A DNA stretch of 9,353 bases from Immundisolibacteraceae bacterium (GCA_019090185.1 JAHRWJ010000009.1:1-9353), one strand, 5' to 3'; shown: positions 1-8,196, counted from the stretch's first letter. Translations and numbers: made by a program. The notes: a model not told the origin generated them from the sequence alone.

Positions 1-875
1 ACGGTATCGATCGAAATTACCGGCACCCCATACTTGCTCAAATCTCGCTGCAAAACATCCACTTCACTGCTAAAGCTGTCACTAAAGTGTTGCTTTAGTT
101 CAGACTTGCCCGGATTCACCTCAATCTGCATCAGACCATCGCTCACCACCATCTGGCGCTGGGCGGGCAGCTCTTTTTCCATGGGATCAAAAATCAGTGG
201 CACGATTAAATCATTGTGCATCGATAGTCGCTTAACCCGTTTGATGGTCTCCAGATTCCAGCCGCTCATATCGCTGATCACCACCACCAAAAAATCGTGG
301 CCACAGAGCAGCTCCGCCTGTTGCAAAACTCTATTCAATTGAAGGCTGTTTTGCGGCCCTTCCTGGCCGGCACTGAGCCCATGATTCATCGTTACGGTGT
401 GGCTCAGCACCTGCATGACCGCGTTGCGACTGCGCTGCGGCTTAACTTTTTTGATTTCTTCATCGTTAAACACCAGCGCACCGACGCGATCACCAACGCT
501 GAGCGTCCGCCACGCCGCCAACGCCGCCATTTCCGCTGCCACCACCGATTTCATTTTTACCTGACTACCGAAAAACATCGCAATTCGCTGATCAACTAGC
601 AGCAACACACTGCGCTCACGTTCTTCTGTATAAACTCTTACATGCGGCTTTTTGGTGCGGTTAGTCACCTTCCAGTCCAGGGTGCGGATGTCGTCGCCGG
701 CGCGATAGTGGCGCAATTCTTCGAAATTGAGTCCGCGACCACGCAACCGCGATGAGTGGCGACCGGACAAGATGCTGTGAACCGGCTGTTTGGGCAGAAA
801 ACTAAACCCAGAAGCCTGATGCTGTAGCGCAACCAATTCTTTCAAGCTGGCATAGATGTTGGTTTTATTCATCAT
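1..875 (-). CDS. DUF58 domain protein (vWA-like), 3' end cut by window edge
   Basis: The frame opens with a double ATG (875 and 872) and stays open to base 1, giving 291 full codons; the stop lies outside the window. The family hallmark is at residues 53-85: ELRHY, then GDDIRTLDW, then a basic VTNRTKKPHVR stretch and EER. A vWA-like core follows: strand SVLLLVDQR with FFGS (residues 89-104), VVVISDMSG (197-205) and a C-terminal GVPVISIDT strand. These proteins usually have about 300 residues, so little is missing. The metal-site-like segment reads D95-Q-R-I-A, not the full DxSxS. No membrane segment is visible, so it is probably cytoplasmic. DUF58 proteins are commonly encoded next to MoxR ATPases and are thought to be their clients or partners, which fits the moxR gene upstream. 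The ribosome binding site is weak: no AGGAG-like element precedes the ATGs. The family call is firm; the cellular role is unknown. Confidence 0.93.
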   Translation of the reverse strand, partial: MMNKTNIYASLKELVALQHQASGFSFLPKQPVHSILSGRHSSRLRGRGLNFEELRHYRAGDDIRTLDWKVTNRTKKPHVRVYTEERERSVLLLVDQRIAMFFGSQVKMKSVVAAEMAALAAWRTLSVGDRVGALVFNDEEIKKVKPQRSRNAVMQVLSHTVTMNHGLSAGQEGPQNSLQLNRVLQQAELLCGHDFLVVVISDMSGWNLETIKRVKRLSMHNDLIVPLIFDPMEKELPAQRQMVVSDGLMQIEVNPGKSELKQHFSDSFSSEVDVLQRDLSKYGVPVISIDT

Positions 876-894
876 TTTATAATTTCAGCTGAAC

Positions 895-987
895 TCAAAT
901 CCAAAAACCTGAAACACGCTCTACCGTCCAAAATACGGTGATACCGCCTATCGCATACGCCATGGGCTTTTCAATTTTTTTAACCAT
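895..987 (-). CDS. Possible 30-aa small protein between moxR and the DUF58 gene
   Basis: An ATG at 987 opens a 30-codon frame ending in TGA at 895-897. It sits in the 152-base gap between the moxR stop and the DUF58 start, on the same strand. The product begins basic (MVKKIEKPM) and continues into a mostly apolar stretch, AYAIGGITVFW, then TVERVSGFWI. This could be a short membrane-associated peptide, though a Glu and an Arg interrupt the apolar part. Apart from one ATA, the codons are ordinary. Against it, the ribosome binding site is poor (GGCGG directly before the ATG), and 30 codons can stay open by chance. I recognise no family. It could simply be intergenic leader. Confidence 0.3.
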   Translation of the reverse strand: MVKKIEKPMAYAIGGITVFWTVERVSGFWI

Positions 988-1027
988 CCGCCATTAAGAA
1001 GCAGTCGCGTACCAACCCTAATAGACT

Positions 1028-1999
1028 TTAAGCAACGGCCACCTGGCGGATAATTTCCTCAATAACTTGATCCGTTTTTATGCCATCGGCTACCGCTTCA
1101 TAACTGAGAATTAACCGATGACGCAAAACCGATGTCACCACGGCTCGCACGTCGTCGGGATCTACAAAATCTTTGCCCTGTAGCCAGGCATAAGCGCGGG
1201 CGGCTTTATCCAAACCAATACTGGCTCGCGGACTGGAGCCTACGGCTATCCACTGTTTTAGGTCACTGTCGGGATAACGTTCTGGCCGGCGGGTCGCCAT
1301 TACCAGCGCGACTATGTAGCGCTCGACGCTTTCCGATATGTGCAATGCATGAATCTGCTCTCGGGCTGCAAAAATATCATCCTGAGAAATTTTCACCGCT
1401 GCCTGCTCGGTGGCGGGCTGTTCTTCACCGCGAACCAGGCGAATGATGCCCAGCTCCGCGTCATCTTCTGGATAGTCGATATTGACTTTCATCAAAAAAC
1501 GATCCATCTGCGCTTCGGGTAACGGGTAGGTGCCTTCTTGCTCGATGGGGTTTTGGGTTGCCAGCACCATGAACAGTTTGGGTAGCGGGTAAGTCTTGCC
1601 GGCTACGGTAATCTGGCGCTCCTCCATCGCTTCCAGCAGTGAGGATTGAACTTTGGCGGGGGCGCGATTAATTTCGTCGGCCAACACCAAATTGGCGAAT
1701 ACCGGGCCCGGTTGAAAAGTTAGTTTCTCGGCGCCGCCATCGGAGTGATAAACCTCTGTGCCGGTAACGTCTGAGGGCAGCAAGTCCGGCGTAAATTGAA
1801 TACGCCCCAACTCCGCTTCCATCACCTTTGCCAGTGTTTTAATCGAACGGGTCTTGGCGGTGCCTGGTAGGCCTTCTAACAAGAGGTTGCCATTACAGAG
1901 CAGGCCAATGATGATTTTTTCAACCACATCGGCCTGGCCTATAACCGCAGTCTCCATGGCTTTCTGGAGCTTTTTTATCTCAGCTAAGCTGCTATCCAT
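1028..1999 (-). CDS. MoxR-family AAA+ ATPase
   Basis: This 323-residue AAA_3 ATPase has Walker A GLPGTAKT (residues 43-50), Walker B LVLADEINR (104-112), the sensor-1 segment ATQNP (147-151), the arginine-finger-type MDRF (165-168), and a C-terminal lid with GSSPRA acting as sensor 2. The length is normal for MoxR. These cytoplasmic ATPases act as chaperone-like factors, usually with vWA-domain partners; the DUF58 gene downstream is the expected partner. I chose the ATG at 1999, after a weak TTGAGA element. A start ten codons upstream at 2029 would lie inside the arm of the terminator hairpin, and its extra residues MAIFIFGLRI are the translated hairpin tail. Because the hairpin ends only about 11 bases before the start codon, the promoter must lie in or beyond the sulfatase gene. 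The substrate of the complex is not evident. Confidence 0.96.
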   Translation of the reverse strand: MDSSLAEIKKLQKAMETAVIGQADVVEKIIIGLLCNGNLLLEGLPGTAKTRSIKTLAKVMEAELGRIQFTPDLLPSDVTGTEVYHSDGGAEKLTFQPGPVFANLVLADEINRAPAKVQSSLLEAMEERQITVAGKTYPLPKLFMVLATQNPIEQEGTYPLPEAQMDRFLMKVNIDYPEDDAELGIIRLVRGEEQPATEQAAVKISQDDIFAAREQIHALHISESVERYIVALVMATRRPERYPDSDLKQWIAVGSSPRASIGLDKAARAYAWLQGKDFVDPDDVRAVVTSVLRHRLILSYEAVADGIKTDQVIEEIIRQVAVA

Positions 2000-2011
2000 T
2001 ATTCTCAACCC

Positions 2012-2051
2012 AAAAATAAAGATGGCCATCAGCTAGTTAGCTGATGGCCAT
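2012..2051 (-). terminator. Intrinsic terminator of the sulfatase gene / leader hairpin of moxR
   Basis: Positions 2022-2051 form a perfect inverted repeat with two 14-base arms (ATGGCCATCAGCTA and its complement) around two central bases. Read on the minus strand, the hairpin is followed at once by CTTTATTTTTG, a U-rich tail. It lies 22 bases beyond the sulfatase stop codon, so it should end that transcript. On the plus strand only TT follows, so it works mainly in one direction. It also stands immediately before the moxR start codon. Confidence 0.85.
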
Positions 2052-2073
2052 TTATGGCTATTGAATCCAGTTA

Positions 2074-3582
<1,509 letters not shown>

Positions 3583-3589
3583 TGTTACG

Positions 3590-3595
3590 CTCCTT
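3590..3595 (-). promoter_or_regulatory. Shine-Dalgarno site of the sulfatase gene
   Basis: Read on the minus strand, this is AAGGAG, seven bases before the ATG at 3582. It decides the start over a later in-frame ATG at codon 8. Confidence 0.85.
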
Positions 3596-3685
3596 TTTTT
3601 AAAACAACTAAATTTAATTATTGTTACCGGATGTTATCTATTTTTTCGAGGTGTGCTAGCTACTTAAATTCAAATAGGTGGGGGA

Positions 3686-3850
3686 GTGAATCAGAATTTT
3701 GGGCAGTGGTTATCGGAGTATGAGATAAAACCACAAACTCGAACAACGCTAAACGAAATTTTTGAAACCCCTATCCCTAATCAGCGTGGTTTTCAACCCA
3801 TTCAATTATTTAAAAAATTGGTTTTGTGTGAGAACCAGGTGGCACGTTAA
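3686..3850 (+). CDS. Possible 54-aa small protein, GTG start
   Basis: A GTG at 3686 opens a 54-codon frame ending in TAA at 3848-3850; an in-frame TAA at 3665-3667 bounds it upstream. The leader before it is purine-rich (AGGTGGGGGA), a plausible but closely spaced ribosome binding site. The predicted product is polar and has a protein-like composition, starting VNQNFGQWLSEYEIKP and ending LVLCENQVAR, with one Cys and no signal peptide or membrane segment. I recognise no family. It could be a real small gene, the tail of a decayed one, or chance in an AT-rich region. It runs in the same direction as the lipoprotein gene 95 bases downstream. Confidence 0.33.
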   Translation: MNQNFGQWLSEYEIKPQTRTTLNEIFETPIPNQRGFQPIQLFKKLVLCENQVAR

Positions 3851-3901
3851 TAACAGATTTACACCGCACAAGATAGACCTTCTTTAATTCAATTACCCCG
3901 A

Positions 3902-3927
3902 TATAACGTTATCAAACATAACGTTAT
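3902..3927 (+). promoter_or_regulatory. Paired 10-bp palindromes, probable operator over a -10-like box
   Basis: The perfect palindrome ATAACGTTAT occurs twice, at 3903-3912 and 3918-3927, with the spacer CAAAC and 15 bases between centres. The first copy overlaps TATAAC (3902-3907), a good -10 hexamer, although no strong -35 lies 16-18 bases upstream. The second copy ends 18 bases before the lipoprotein ATG. Two identical dyads at this place look like binding sites for a dimeric regulator. The two copies could also pair with each other as an AU-rich hairpin with a five-base loop. Confidence 0.45.
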
Positions 3928-3945
3928 GTCAATGACAGGTAACCA

Positions 3946-4332
3946 ATGAATAGTATGCGCTATTTTCTCAGTTTTATTGTCCTTTCGGCCATGATTATAA
4001 GCGCCGGTTGTACCGGTATTTCGAGCAAACCAACCATTAACTTAGGCATCATTGAAAATACAACGAAGAACTCACTGCACGATGTATCCATTCGTCAACT
4101 ACCAACAAACAGCCTGGTAAAGACATCAACCATTTTACCTCTGCAGACTACGGAACTTGGCTTGCCAACCTCTAAGGTACTTGCGGATTTTTCGGTAGTT
4201 TCGTGGATAGAGGAAGGCCGGGCTTATCAAGTTAAGCTGGCAACCCCGCGTACCCAAAGCGGCGACCATCCGTTGCACGTACTTATTTTTCGAATTTACT
4301 CAGGCGGCCAGGCAACGATTTCGCTTGAATAG
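3946..4332 (+). CDS. Small lipoprotein of unknown function
   Basis: The 128-residue product has a lipoprotein signal peptide: MNSMRYF, the apolar run LSFIVLSAMII, then the lipobox SAGC with Cys22 as the lipidated residue. The mature part has about 107 residues. It looks rich in beta strands (alternating apolar residues, VVSWIEEGRAYQVKL, HVLIFRIYSGGQATISL), suggesting a small beta-sandwich in the cell envelope. Thr23 after the Cys gives no Asp+2 retention signal, so the outer membrane is likely. The start is set by AGGT shortly before the ATG, and paired palindromes lie just upstream. The gene is convergent with the MCE operon and lies beside it, but it is shorter than PqiC and shows no PqiC features that I can see. 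The signal peptide is firm; the function is unknown. Confidence 0.85.
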   Translation: MNSMRYFLSFIVLSAMIISAGCTGISSKPTINLGIIENTTKNSLHDVSIRQLPTNSLVKTSTILPLQTTELGLPTSKVLADFSVVSWIEEGRAYQVKLATPRTQSGDHPLHVLIFRIYSGGQATISLE

Positions 4333-4349
4333 ACCCCCTTGGGGTCTAT
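4329..4349 (+). terminator. GC-rich hairpin between convergent genes
   Basis: The arms ATAGACCCC (4329-4337) and GGGGTCTAT (4341-4349) form a perfect nine-base stem with a CTT loop. The stem contains the lipoprotein stop codon TAG (4330-4332). No U-run follows on either strand, so it is not a classical intrinsic terminator. It could still define the 3' ends of the two transcripts that meet here. Confidence 0.45.
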
Positions 4350-4395
4350 CGCCCCTCGGCTACGGCTCCCTTTGCTATAAGGCGAGCAGCAGGTT

Positions 4396-6705
4396 TTACG
4401 GTTTTACGCCGTGTAGAGGAATTTTGGTGTCCCATTCCGACCAGCCTTTAGCTGGTTTTTCGTGCAACTCAAACATGCTGCTGGGCTGCGCCACCGGCGA
4501 CAACGGTGAACTGGCTGGTGTGGCAAAGGCAATGCCACCACTGAGAATGTTTTCAACTGAGTTGGTTTTAAGTTGAGCACCCTTAAAAACCCCGAAACTC
4601 AAATCGATACCGCTGATGTCCCAGAACACGCTATTTTTGCGCACTAGCTGACGATAATGCTGATCAATATTGGCGTAAATTCGCACTTGATCGGCGTTGT
4701 CTGCCAGGCCATAACCGGTAATTTCACCGACCGGGACGCCGCGATAAAATAATTTTACGCCGGACTTTAACGACCCCAAATGGTCACTGGTCAAGACGAT
4801 ATTCAATCCGAGTTGTTTAGCCTCGACGGTCGGTTCGGCATTGAGTCCAATAAAATCGGTGAGCCGCTCTCCGCTACCGGGTTTAACCGCAATATAGCGA
4901 CCGCTAACGATGGTCTCCAAATTAGCAACGTTGGTTAGGCCGACCTGGGGTTTAACCACCCAGAATTGGGAACCTTCTACGGCTAACTGTTTTGCGCTGA
5001 TCGCGAGCACTGCGGTTACCGTTACGCCGGACAACGAATGGTTGAGGCTGACCGCTTTGACCTTACCCACCTCAATGCCCATATGTTTGATGACTGTACC
5101 GATAGCGAGCCCCTCACCAGAGCTGAATGCCAGGTGAATTTCGAGCCCCCGTGCAGTGGCCTCCTCGATATCTCCGTAAAGATCATAAACATCGCCATTG
5201 CGGGCTTTTCCAGCCTTATCGGTGGCCAGGTCTGTGCTGAAGGCAATACCGCCTCGCAGGATCGAGCCGATCGAACCGATCCGCAGTTTTATGCCGGACA
5301 GACCTCCGCTGATGTCGATACCGCTGGTGTTCCAGAAGCGGGTGCTTTTATTGACCAGGTAGGCATACTCGGGTTGGATGAAAAGATGGAGCAATATCGA
5401 TTTTTTGTCGGCTGCTAACTCATAGCCCTCGACGTTGCCGACTGTTATCTCGCGGTAGGTAACTAGCGTGTCTCGCTCGATAGAAGCCAGGGTTTCGCTG
5501 CGCAGTGTTATGTGCAGCCCCGGCACGTCGTAGCTGAGCATCGGCGGGTTCTCCAGCACCACAAATTCACGTTGATCGACGCCAGACCCTATTTCCATCT
5601 CTAAATAGTTACCGGTCACCAGGGTTTCTAAGCCGGTGATTTCAGTCAAGCTGAGCCGGGGCTTTACCAACCAGAAACGGGCACCACTGTTGAGGTAGCG
5701 CCTGGCCCCAGGCACCATGGCGGCTTTGGCCAGGGTGGCCTGCTTGTCAGCGGTTAATCTCAGGGACTGAATATGACCAATCACATAACCCTTGTACTTG
5801 ATCTGGGTGCGTCCGGCGGTGAGCCCTTCTGCGGTCGGTAAACGTAACTGAATGACTTCCCCAGCTTTGGCGGCGGCAAAATCCTCATAGAGCTGATAGC
5901 TATCACCGTTAGCAGCCTTAGCGGTGTTACGGATATTGCCGTTATGTAATGTAATGCCTCCCACCAGCAGTGAGGCCAGGGAATCGAGTTTTAAATCGAA
6001 TCCAGTCAGGTCACCACTGAACGAGATACCACTGCTGTTATAAAAACGACTGCCAACATTAACCAGGTAGGTGAATTCGGGTTGGATATAGATACTGACA
6101 TCGACACCCAGGCCATCCTTGCGTAGTTTGTATGCTTGCACCGAGCCAATGGTAAAGTCGCTGTAAATTACTGGGGCATCAATGAACAACGAGCCAAGGT
6201 CACTGGCTTCAAGGGTCAGGTGTAACCCAGGTACTGAGGTATCTAACGGTGGCGGCTCATCCAGCGCGGTAAATTTTCGTTTCGGTAATCCAGAGCCTAA
6301 TTCTGCCGGAGCCACATTGATGTAGGAGCCGGCCAGCAGGGTATCGAGTCCGGAGATTCCCGCCAGGCTCGCTCTTGGCGTGACTAACCAGAAGCGCGTG
6401 CCTTCGACAAGGCCAGGCACTGCCCGGCGGTTGATTTCGACTTTCACCTCGACCGATTGTAGGTCTTCACTGATAGCGAGGCCTTTCACCTGGCCAATTG
6501 AAATGCCCTTAAAACGCACTTCGGTCTTGTCGACCACGATACCTGTGGCCGAGGGAAACTGAATCTGAATTTCTTCTGGCGCATCAAGCAGGGCCTGATA
6601 GAACAACCAACCACCAAGAAGAAGCGCAATAAAGGGCAGCAGCCAAACGATGGGAAAGCCTTTGGGCGGTTCAACGAGCGCATCCGGAATATCTGTTTCA
6701 GCCAT
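4396..6705 (-). CDS. Six-MCE-domain intermembrane transport protein (PqiB/LetB type)
   Basis: This 769-residue protein has a short cytoplasmic start, one membrane anchor (about residues 17-40), and six tandem MCE domains in the periplasm, at roughly 45-135, 160-253, 284-372, 396-488, 520-608 and 632-727. The domains alternate in type. The odd ones end like RFWLVTPRASLAGISGLDTLLAGSYI; the even ones end like RFYNSSGISFSG followed by a GG motif. This implies duplication of a two-domain unit. Known relatives differ: E. coli PqiB has three MCE domains plus a long helical needle, and LetB (YebT) has seven. Here only about 40 proline-containing residues follow the last domain, so no needle is expected. 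MCE proteins form hexameric rings that stack into lipid-conducting tubes between the membranes. AGGGG six bases before the ATG supports this start, and two pqiA-like genes lie directly upstream in the same operon. No PqiC lipoprotein gene follows. Confidence 0.95.
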   Translation of the reverse strand: MAETDIPDALVEPPKGFPIVWLLPFIALLLGGWLFYQALLDAPEEIQIQFPSATGIVVDKTEVRFKGISIGQVKGLAISEDLQSVEVKVEINRRAVPGLVEGTRFWLVTPRASLAGISGLDTLLAGSYINVAPAELGSGLPKRKFTALDEPPPLDTSVPGLHLTLEASDLGSLFIDAPVIYSDFTIGSVQAYKLRKDGLGVDVSIYIQPEFTYLVNVGSRFYNSSGISFSGDLTGFDLKLDSLASLLVGGITLHNGNIRNTAKAANGDSYQLYEDFAAAKAGEVIQLRLPTAEGLTAGRTQIKYKGYVIGHIQSLRLTADKQATLAKAAMVPGARRYLNSGARFWLVKPRLSLTEITGLETLVTGNYLEMEIGSGVDQREFVVLENPPMLSYDVPGLHITLRSETLASIERDTLVTYREITVGNVEGYELAADKKSILLHLFIQPEYAYLVNKSTRFWNTSGIDISGGLSGIKLRIGSIGSILRGGIAFSTDLATDKAGKARNGDVYDLYGDIEEATARGLEIHLAFSSGEGLAIGTVIKHMGIEVGKVKAVSLNHSLSGVTVTAVLAISAKQLAVEGSQFWVVKPQVGLTNVANLETIVSGRYIAVKPGSGERLTDFIGLNAEPTVEAKQLGLNIVLTSDHLGSLKSGVKLFYRGVPVGEITGYGLADNADQVRIYANIDQHYRQLVRKNSVFWDISGIDLSFGVFKGAQLKTNSVENILSGGIAFATPASSPLSPVAQPSSMFELHEKPAKGWSEWDTKIPLHGVKP

Positions 6706-6723
6706 GGTTAGCCCCTGTTGTTC

Positions 6724-7389
6724 TCATGTTGTTTGGTTTTTTTTCTGGGATTCTTCTGGGACAGATTGCTCTAGGTCCCACAACAGTCGCGGATCAAAAC
6801 TGCTGGCCGCGAGCATGGTAAGGACCACCACACCCGCAAAGGCAGTTGCACCTGCACCGGCGGTGATAGTGGCAATTTCGCCCAAATCCACCAGCGTAAC
6901 CAGGATGGAAATCATGAACAGATCTAGCATCGACCAACGTCCAATAAATTCCACATAGCGGTACATAATAGTGCACTGCTGTTTGCTCAGCGACCAGCCA
7001 CGCTGTACGGTCAATAACAGCACACTAATACCCACCAATTTCATCACCGGCACCGCAATGCTGGCAATGAACACCAGCAGCGCGATCGGCACCATGCCGC
7101 CATGTAACAGATGAATAACGCCCGAGATGATGGTATCGGGCTCTCCCTTGCCAAAATACACCACTGTCATGACCGGGTAGAGATTTGCTGGCAGCAGCAG
7201 CAGTACGGCACCTGCCAACAGCCACCAGGTTTTAGCCATGCTATTAGGTAACCGTACCGACAGGTCAGCATAACAGCGCGGGCAATGGTTGCTGCCCGGT
7301 TGCTTACGACGGCGACTGACAAGATGGCAGCAGTCACATAACAACAGCCCTGCTACCGAGCCGGTTTGCTGATTAGGGTTTGATGTCAT
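6724..7389 (-). CDS. PqiA-family inner-membrane protein, second of a split pair
   Basis: This 221-residue single-domain PqiA protein starts with a zinc-ribbon-like Cys set, C18-D-C-C21 and C36-P-R-C39, followed by about four membrane segments. The family motif LLPANLYPVM (65-74) is in the first. A second conserved stretch, GRWSMLDLFMISILV, is near 150-164. E. coli PqiA and LetA have about 420 residues with two such domains; here each domain is a separate gene. I chose the ATG at 7389, after GGGAAAGGG. An earlier in-frame TTG at 7419 lacks a binding site and would lengthen the overlap. With the ATG, the gene overlaps the previous one by 17 bases, suggesting coupled translation. The MCE gene starts 18 bases after its stop. 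It probably forms the inner-membrane part of the MCE transport complex. Confidence 0.93.
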   Translation of the reverse strand: MTSNPNQQTGSVAGLLLCDCCHLVSRRRKQPGSNHCPRCYADLSVRLPNSMAKTWWLLAGAVLLLLPANLYPVMTVVYFGKGEPDTIISGVIHLLHGGMVPIALLVFIASIAVPVMKLVGISVLLLTVQRGWSLSKQQCTIMYRYVEFIGRWSMLDLFMISILVTLVDLGEIATITAGAGATAFAGVVVLTMLAASSFDPRLLWDLEQSVPEESQKKNQTT

Positions 7390-8005
7390 CGGCCCTTTCC
7401 CAAAAATGATGCCGATCAAAACAGAGGTTGGTGAGTATTGTCATTAGCAGTAACCCTATAAATGCAGCCAACCCCATCCCAGCGTGCAGGTCACCCAGGT
7501 CTTTCATTTTTACGAATGCCACCACAATGCCGAGCATATACACCTCAAGCATGCCCCATTCGCTGATCCGGCCCTGCCATTTCAGTAAGCTAATAGCCAG
7601 CTGACGCCAACGGCCAAGCTTAACTGCCAGGCCGAGAACAAACAGGATTAACAACTCGATTACCGGCACCAGAACACTGCAAAAAAGCACCAGAAAAGCC
7701 ATCCACCAGTAACCCTGGCTAACCAGCTGCACCACCCCATTAACCATGGTATTGCTACTACTGCTGCCGATCAGTTGCAAGTTCATGATCGGTAGCGTGT
7801 TGGCCGGAATAAACAGCATCAGCCCGGTAAGCGACAGCGCAAGCACCCGATTGACGGAGTCAGGGCGGACCTCGTAAAGCACCGCATGACAACGTGGGCA
7901 GACCACCCTTTCACCAGAACCGACCGAGCGATTAGCGATCACAAGATCACAATCGTGGCATAACAGTAATGATTGATGACTCAAAAGCTCAAGCCGGGTA
8001 GCCAT
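7373..8005 (-). CDS. PqiA-family inner-membrane protein, first of a split pair
   Basis: This 210-residue PqiA-domain protein is the first gene of the MCE operon. Its N-terminus carries C16-HD-C19 and C36-PR-C39, a rubredoxin/zinc-ribbon-like metal site. About four membrane segments follow, near 52-74, 100-128, 150-166 and 176-195, with the family motif FIPANTLPIM at 65-74 and the conserved SEWGMLEVYMLGIVVAF. It corresponds to the N-terminal half of two-domain PqiA/LetA. No clear Shine-Dalgarno precedes the ATG at 8005 (upstream is CCCTCCCTACTTA), so the start is less certain than the family; the Cys pair at 16-19 leaves little room for a later one. The end overlaps the next pqiA gene. The expected role is with the MCE tube, moving lipids or other hydrophobic molecules at the inner membrane. 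Confidence 0.93.
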   Translation of the reverse strand: MATRLELLSHQSLLLCHDCDLVIANRSVGSGERVVCPRCHAVLYEVRPDSVNRVLALSLTGLMLFIPANTLPIMNLQLIGSSSSNTMVNGVVQLVSQGYWWMAFLVLFCSVLVPVIELLILFVLGLAVKLGRWRQLAISLLKWQGRISEWGMLEVYMLGIVVAFVKMKDLGDLHAGMGLAAFIGLLLMTILTNLCFDRHHFWERADDIKP

Positions 8006-8064
8006 TAAGTAGGGAGGGTTTCAGATTCAATCACAGAGCCTTAGAAAGAGCCTTGGAAAACGAT

Positions 8065-8196
8065 TTACACAGTTAAGGAGCCCCTTAACCGTGCCACTGT
8101 TTCTGGCGGGTTAGCAGTATAGACTCTCCGGGTTTTAACGCCCGCTGTTTTGGCCGGCGCTATGAGCTTGCTGGCAAAACCGAAAAAGTCTCTCAT
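8065..8196 (-). CDS. Doubtful 43-aa open frame upstream of the pqiA genes
   Basis: An ATG at 8196, nine bases after a CAGG element, opens a 43-codon frame ending in TAA at 8065-8067. The product is basic, starting MRDFFGFASKLIAPAKT and ending VARLRGSLTV, with no signal peptide or membrane helix. Several codons are ones that gammaproteobacteria usually avoid (AGA, ATA, AGG). The dyad at 8072-8089 lies inside it. I recognise no family, and chance or operon leader sequence is more likely than a gene. Confidence 0.15.
   Translation of the reverse strand: MRDFFGFASKLIAPAKTAGVKTRRVYTANPPETVARLRGSLTV
8072..8089. repeat. Small inverted repeat in the pqiA leader
   Basis: GTTAAGG (8072-8078) and CCTTAAC (8083-8089) form a perfect seven-base dyad around AGCC. 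It lies 67-84 bases upstream of the first pqiA start codon. No U-run follows on either strand, so an operator or leader hairpin is more likely than a terminator. Confidence 0.5.

Larger units (their letters stand above)
3583..3945. other. Divergent intergenic region between sulfatase and lipoprotein genes
   Basis: This 363-base stretch is AT-richer than its neighbours and separates two divergent genes. It holds the sulfatase ribosome binding site (3590-3595), a possible small gene (3686-3850), and several GTTA/TAAC dyads: GTTAATAAC at 3846-3854 and the paired palindromes at 3903-3927. A TTTACA hexamer at 3858-3863 resembles a -35 box but has no good -10 partner. I could not fix a sulfatase promoter on the minus strand. 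No tRNA-like or repeat structure was seen. Confidence 0.6.

Noticed and set aside
2000..2029. Earlier in-frame ATG for moxR at 2029
   Set aside because: It lies in the arm of the terminator hairpin, and the ten extra residues are only the translated hairpin tail; MoxR homology begins after the ATG at 1999.
3797..3822. AT-rich partial inverted repeat around CAATT/AATTG
   Set aside because: The arms are five bases and AT-only in the centre, which is expected by chance in this AT-rich stretch.
3946..4332. The lipoprotein as a PqiC partner of the MCE operon
   Set aside because: It is shorter than PqiC, lies on the opposite strand, and shows no sequence likeness that I can recognise.
4325..4576. 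Plus-strand open frame over the 3' end of the MCE gene
   Set aside because: It is antisense to a well-supported coding region and has no protein-like features; other frames opposite the sulfatase, MCE and pqiA genes were dismissed for the same reason.
7390..7419. TTG start at 7419 for the second pqiA gene
   Set aside because: No ribosome binding site precedes it and it lengthens the overlap; the ATG at 7389 has a GGGAAAGGG leader.
8072..8089. The leader dyad as terminator of the ferredoxin transcript
   Set aside because: The stem is only seven bases and no U-run follows on the minus strand.
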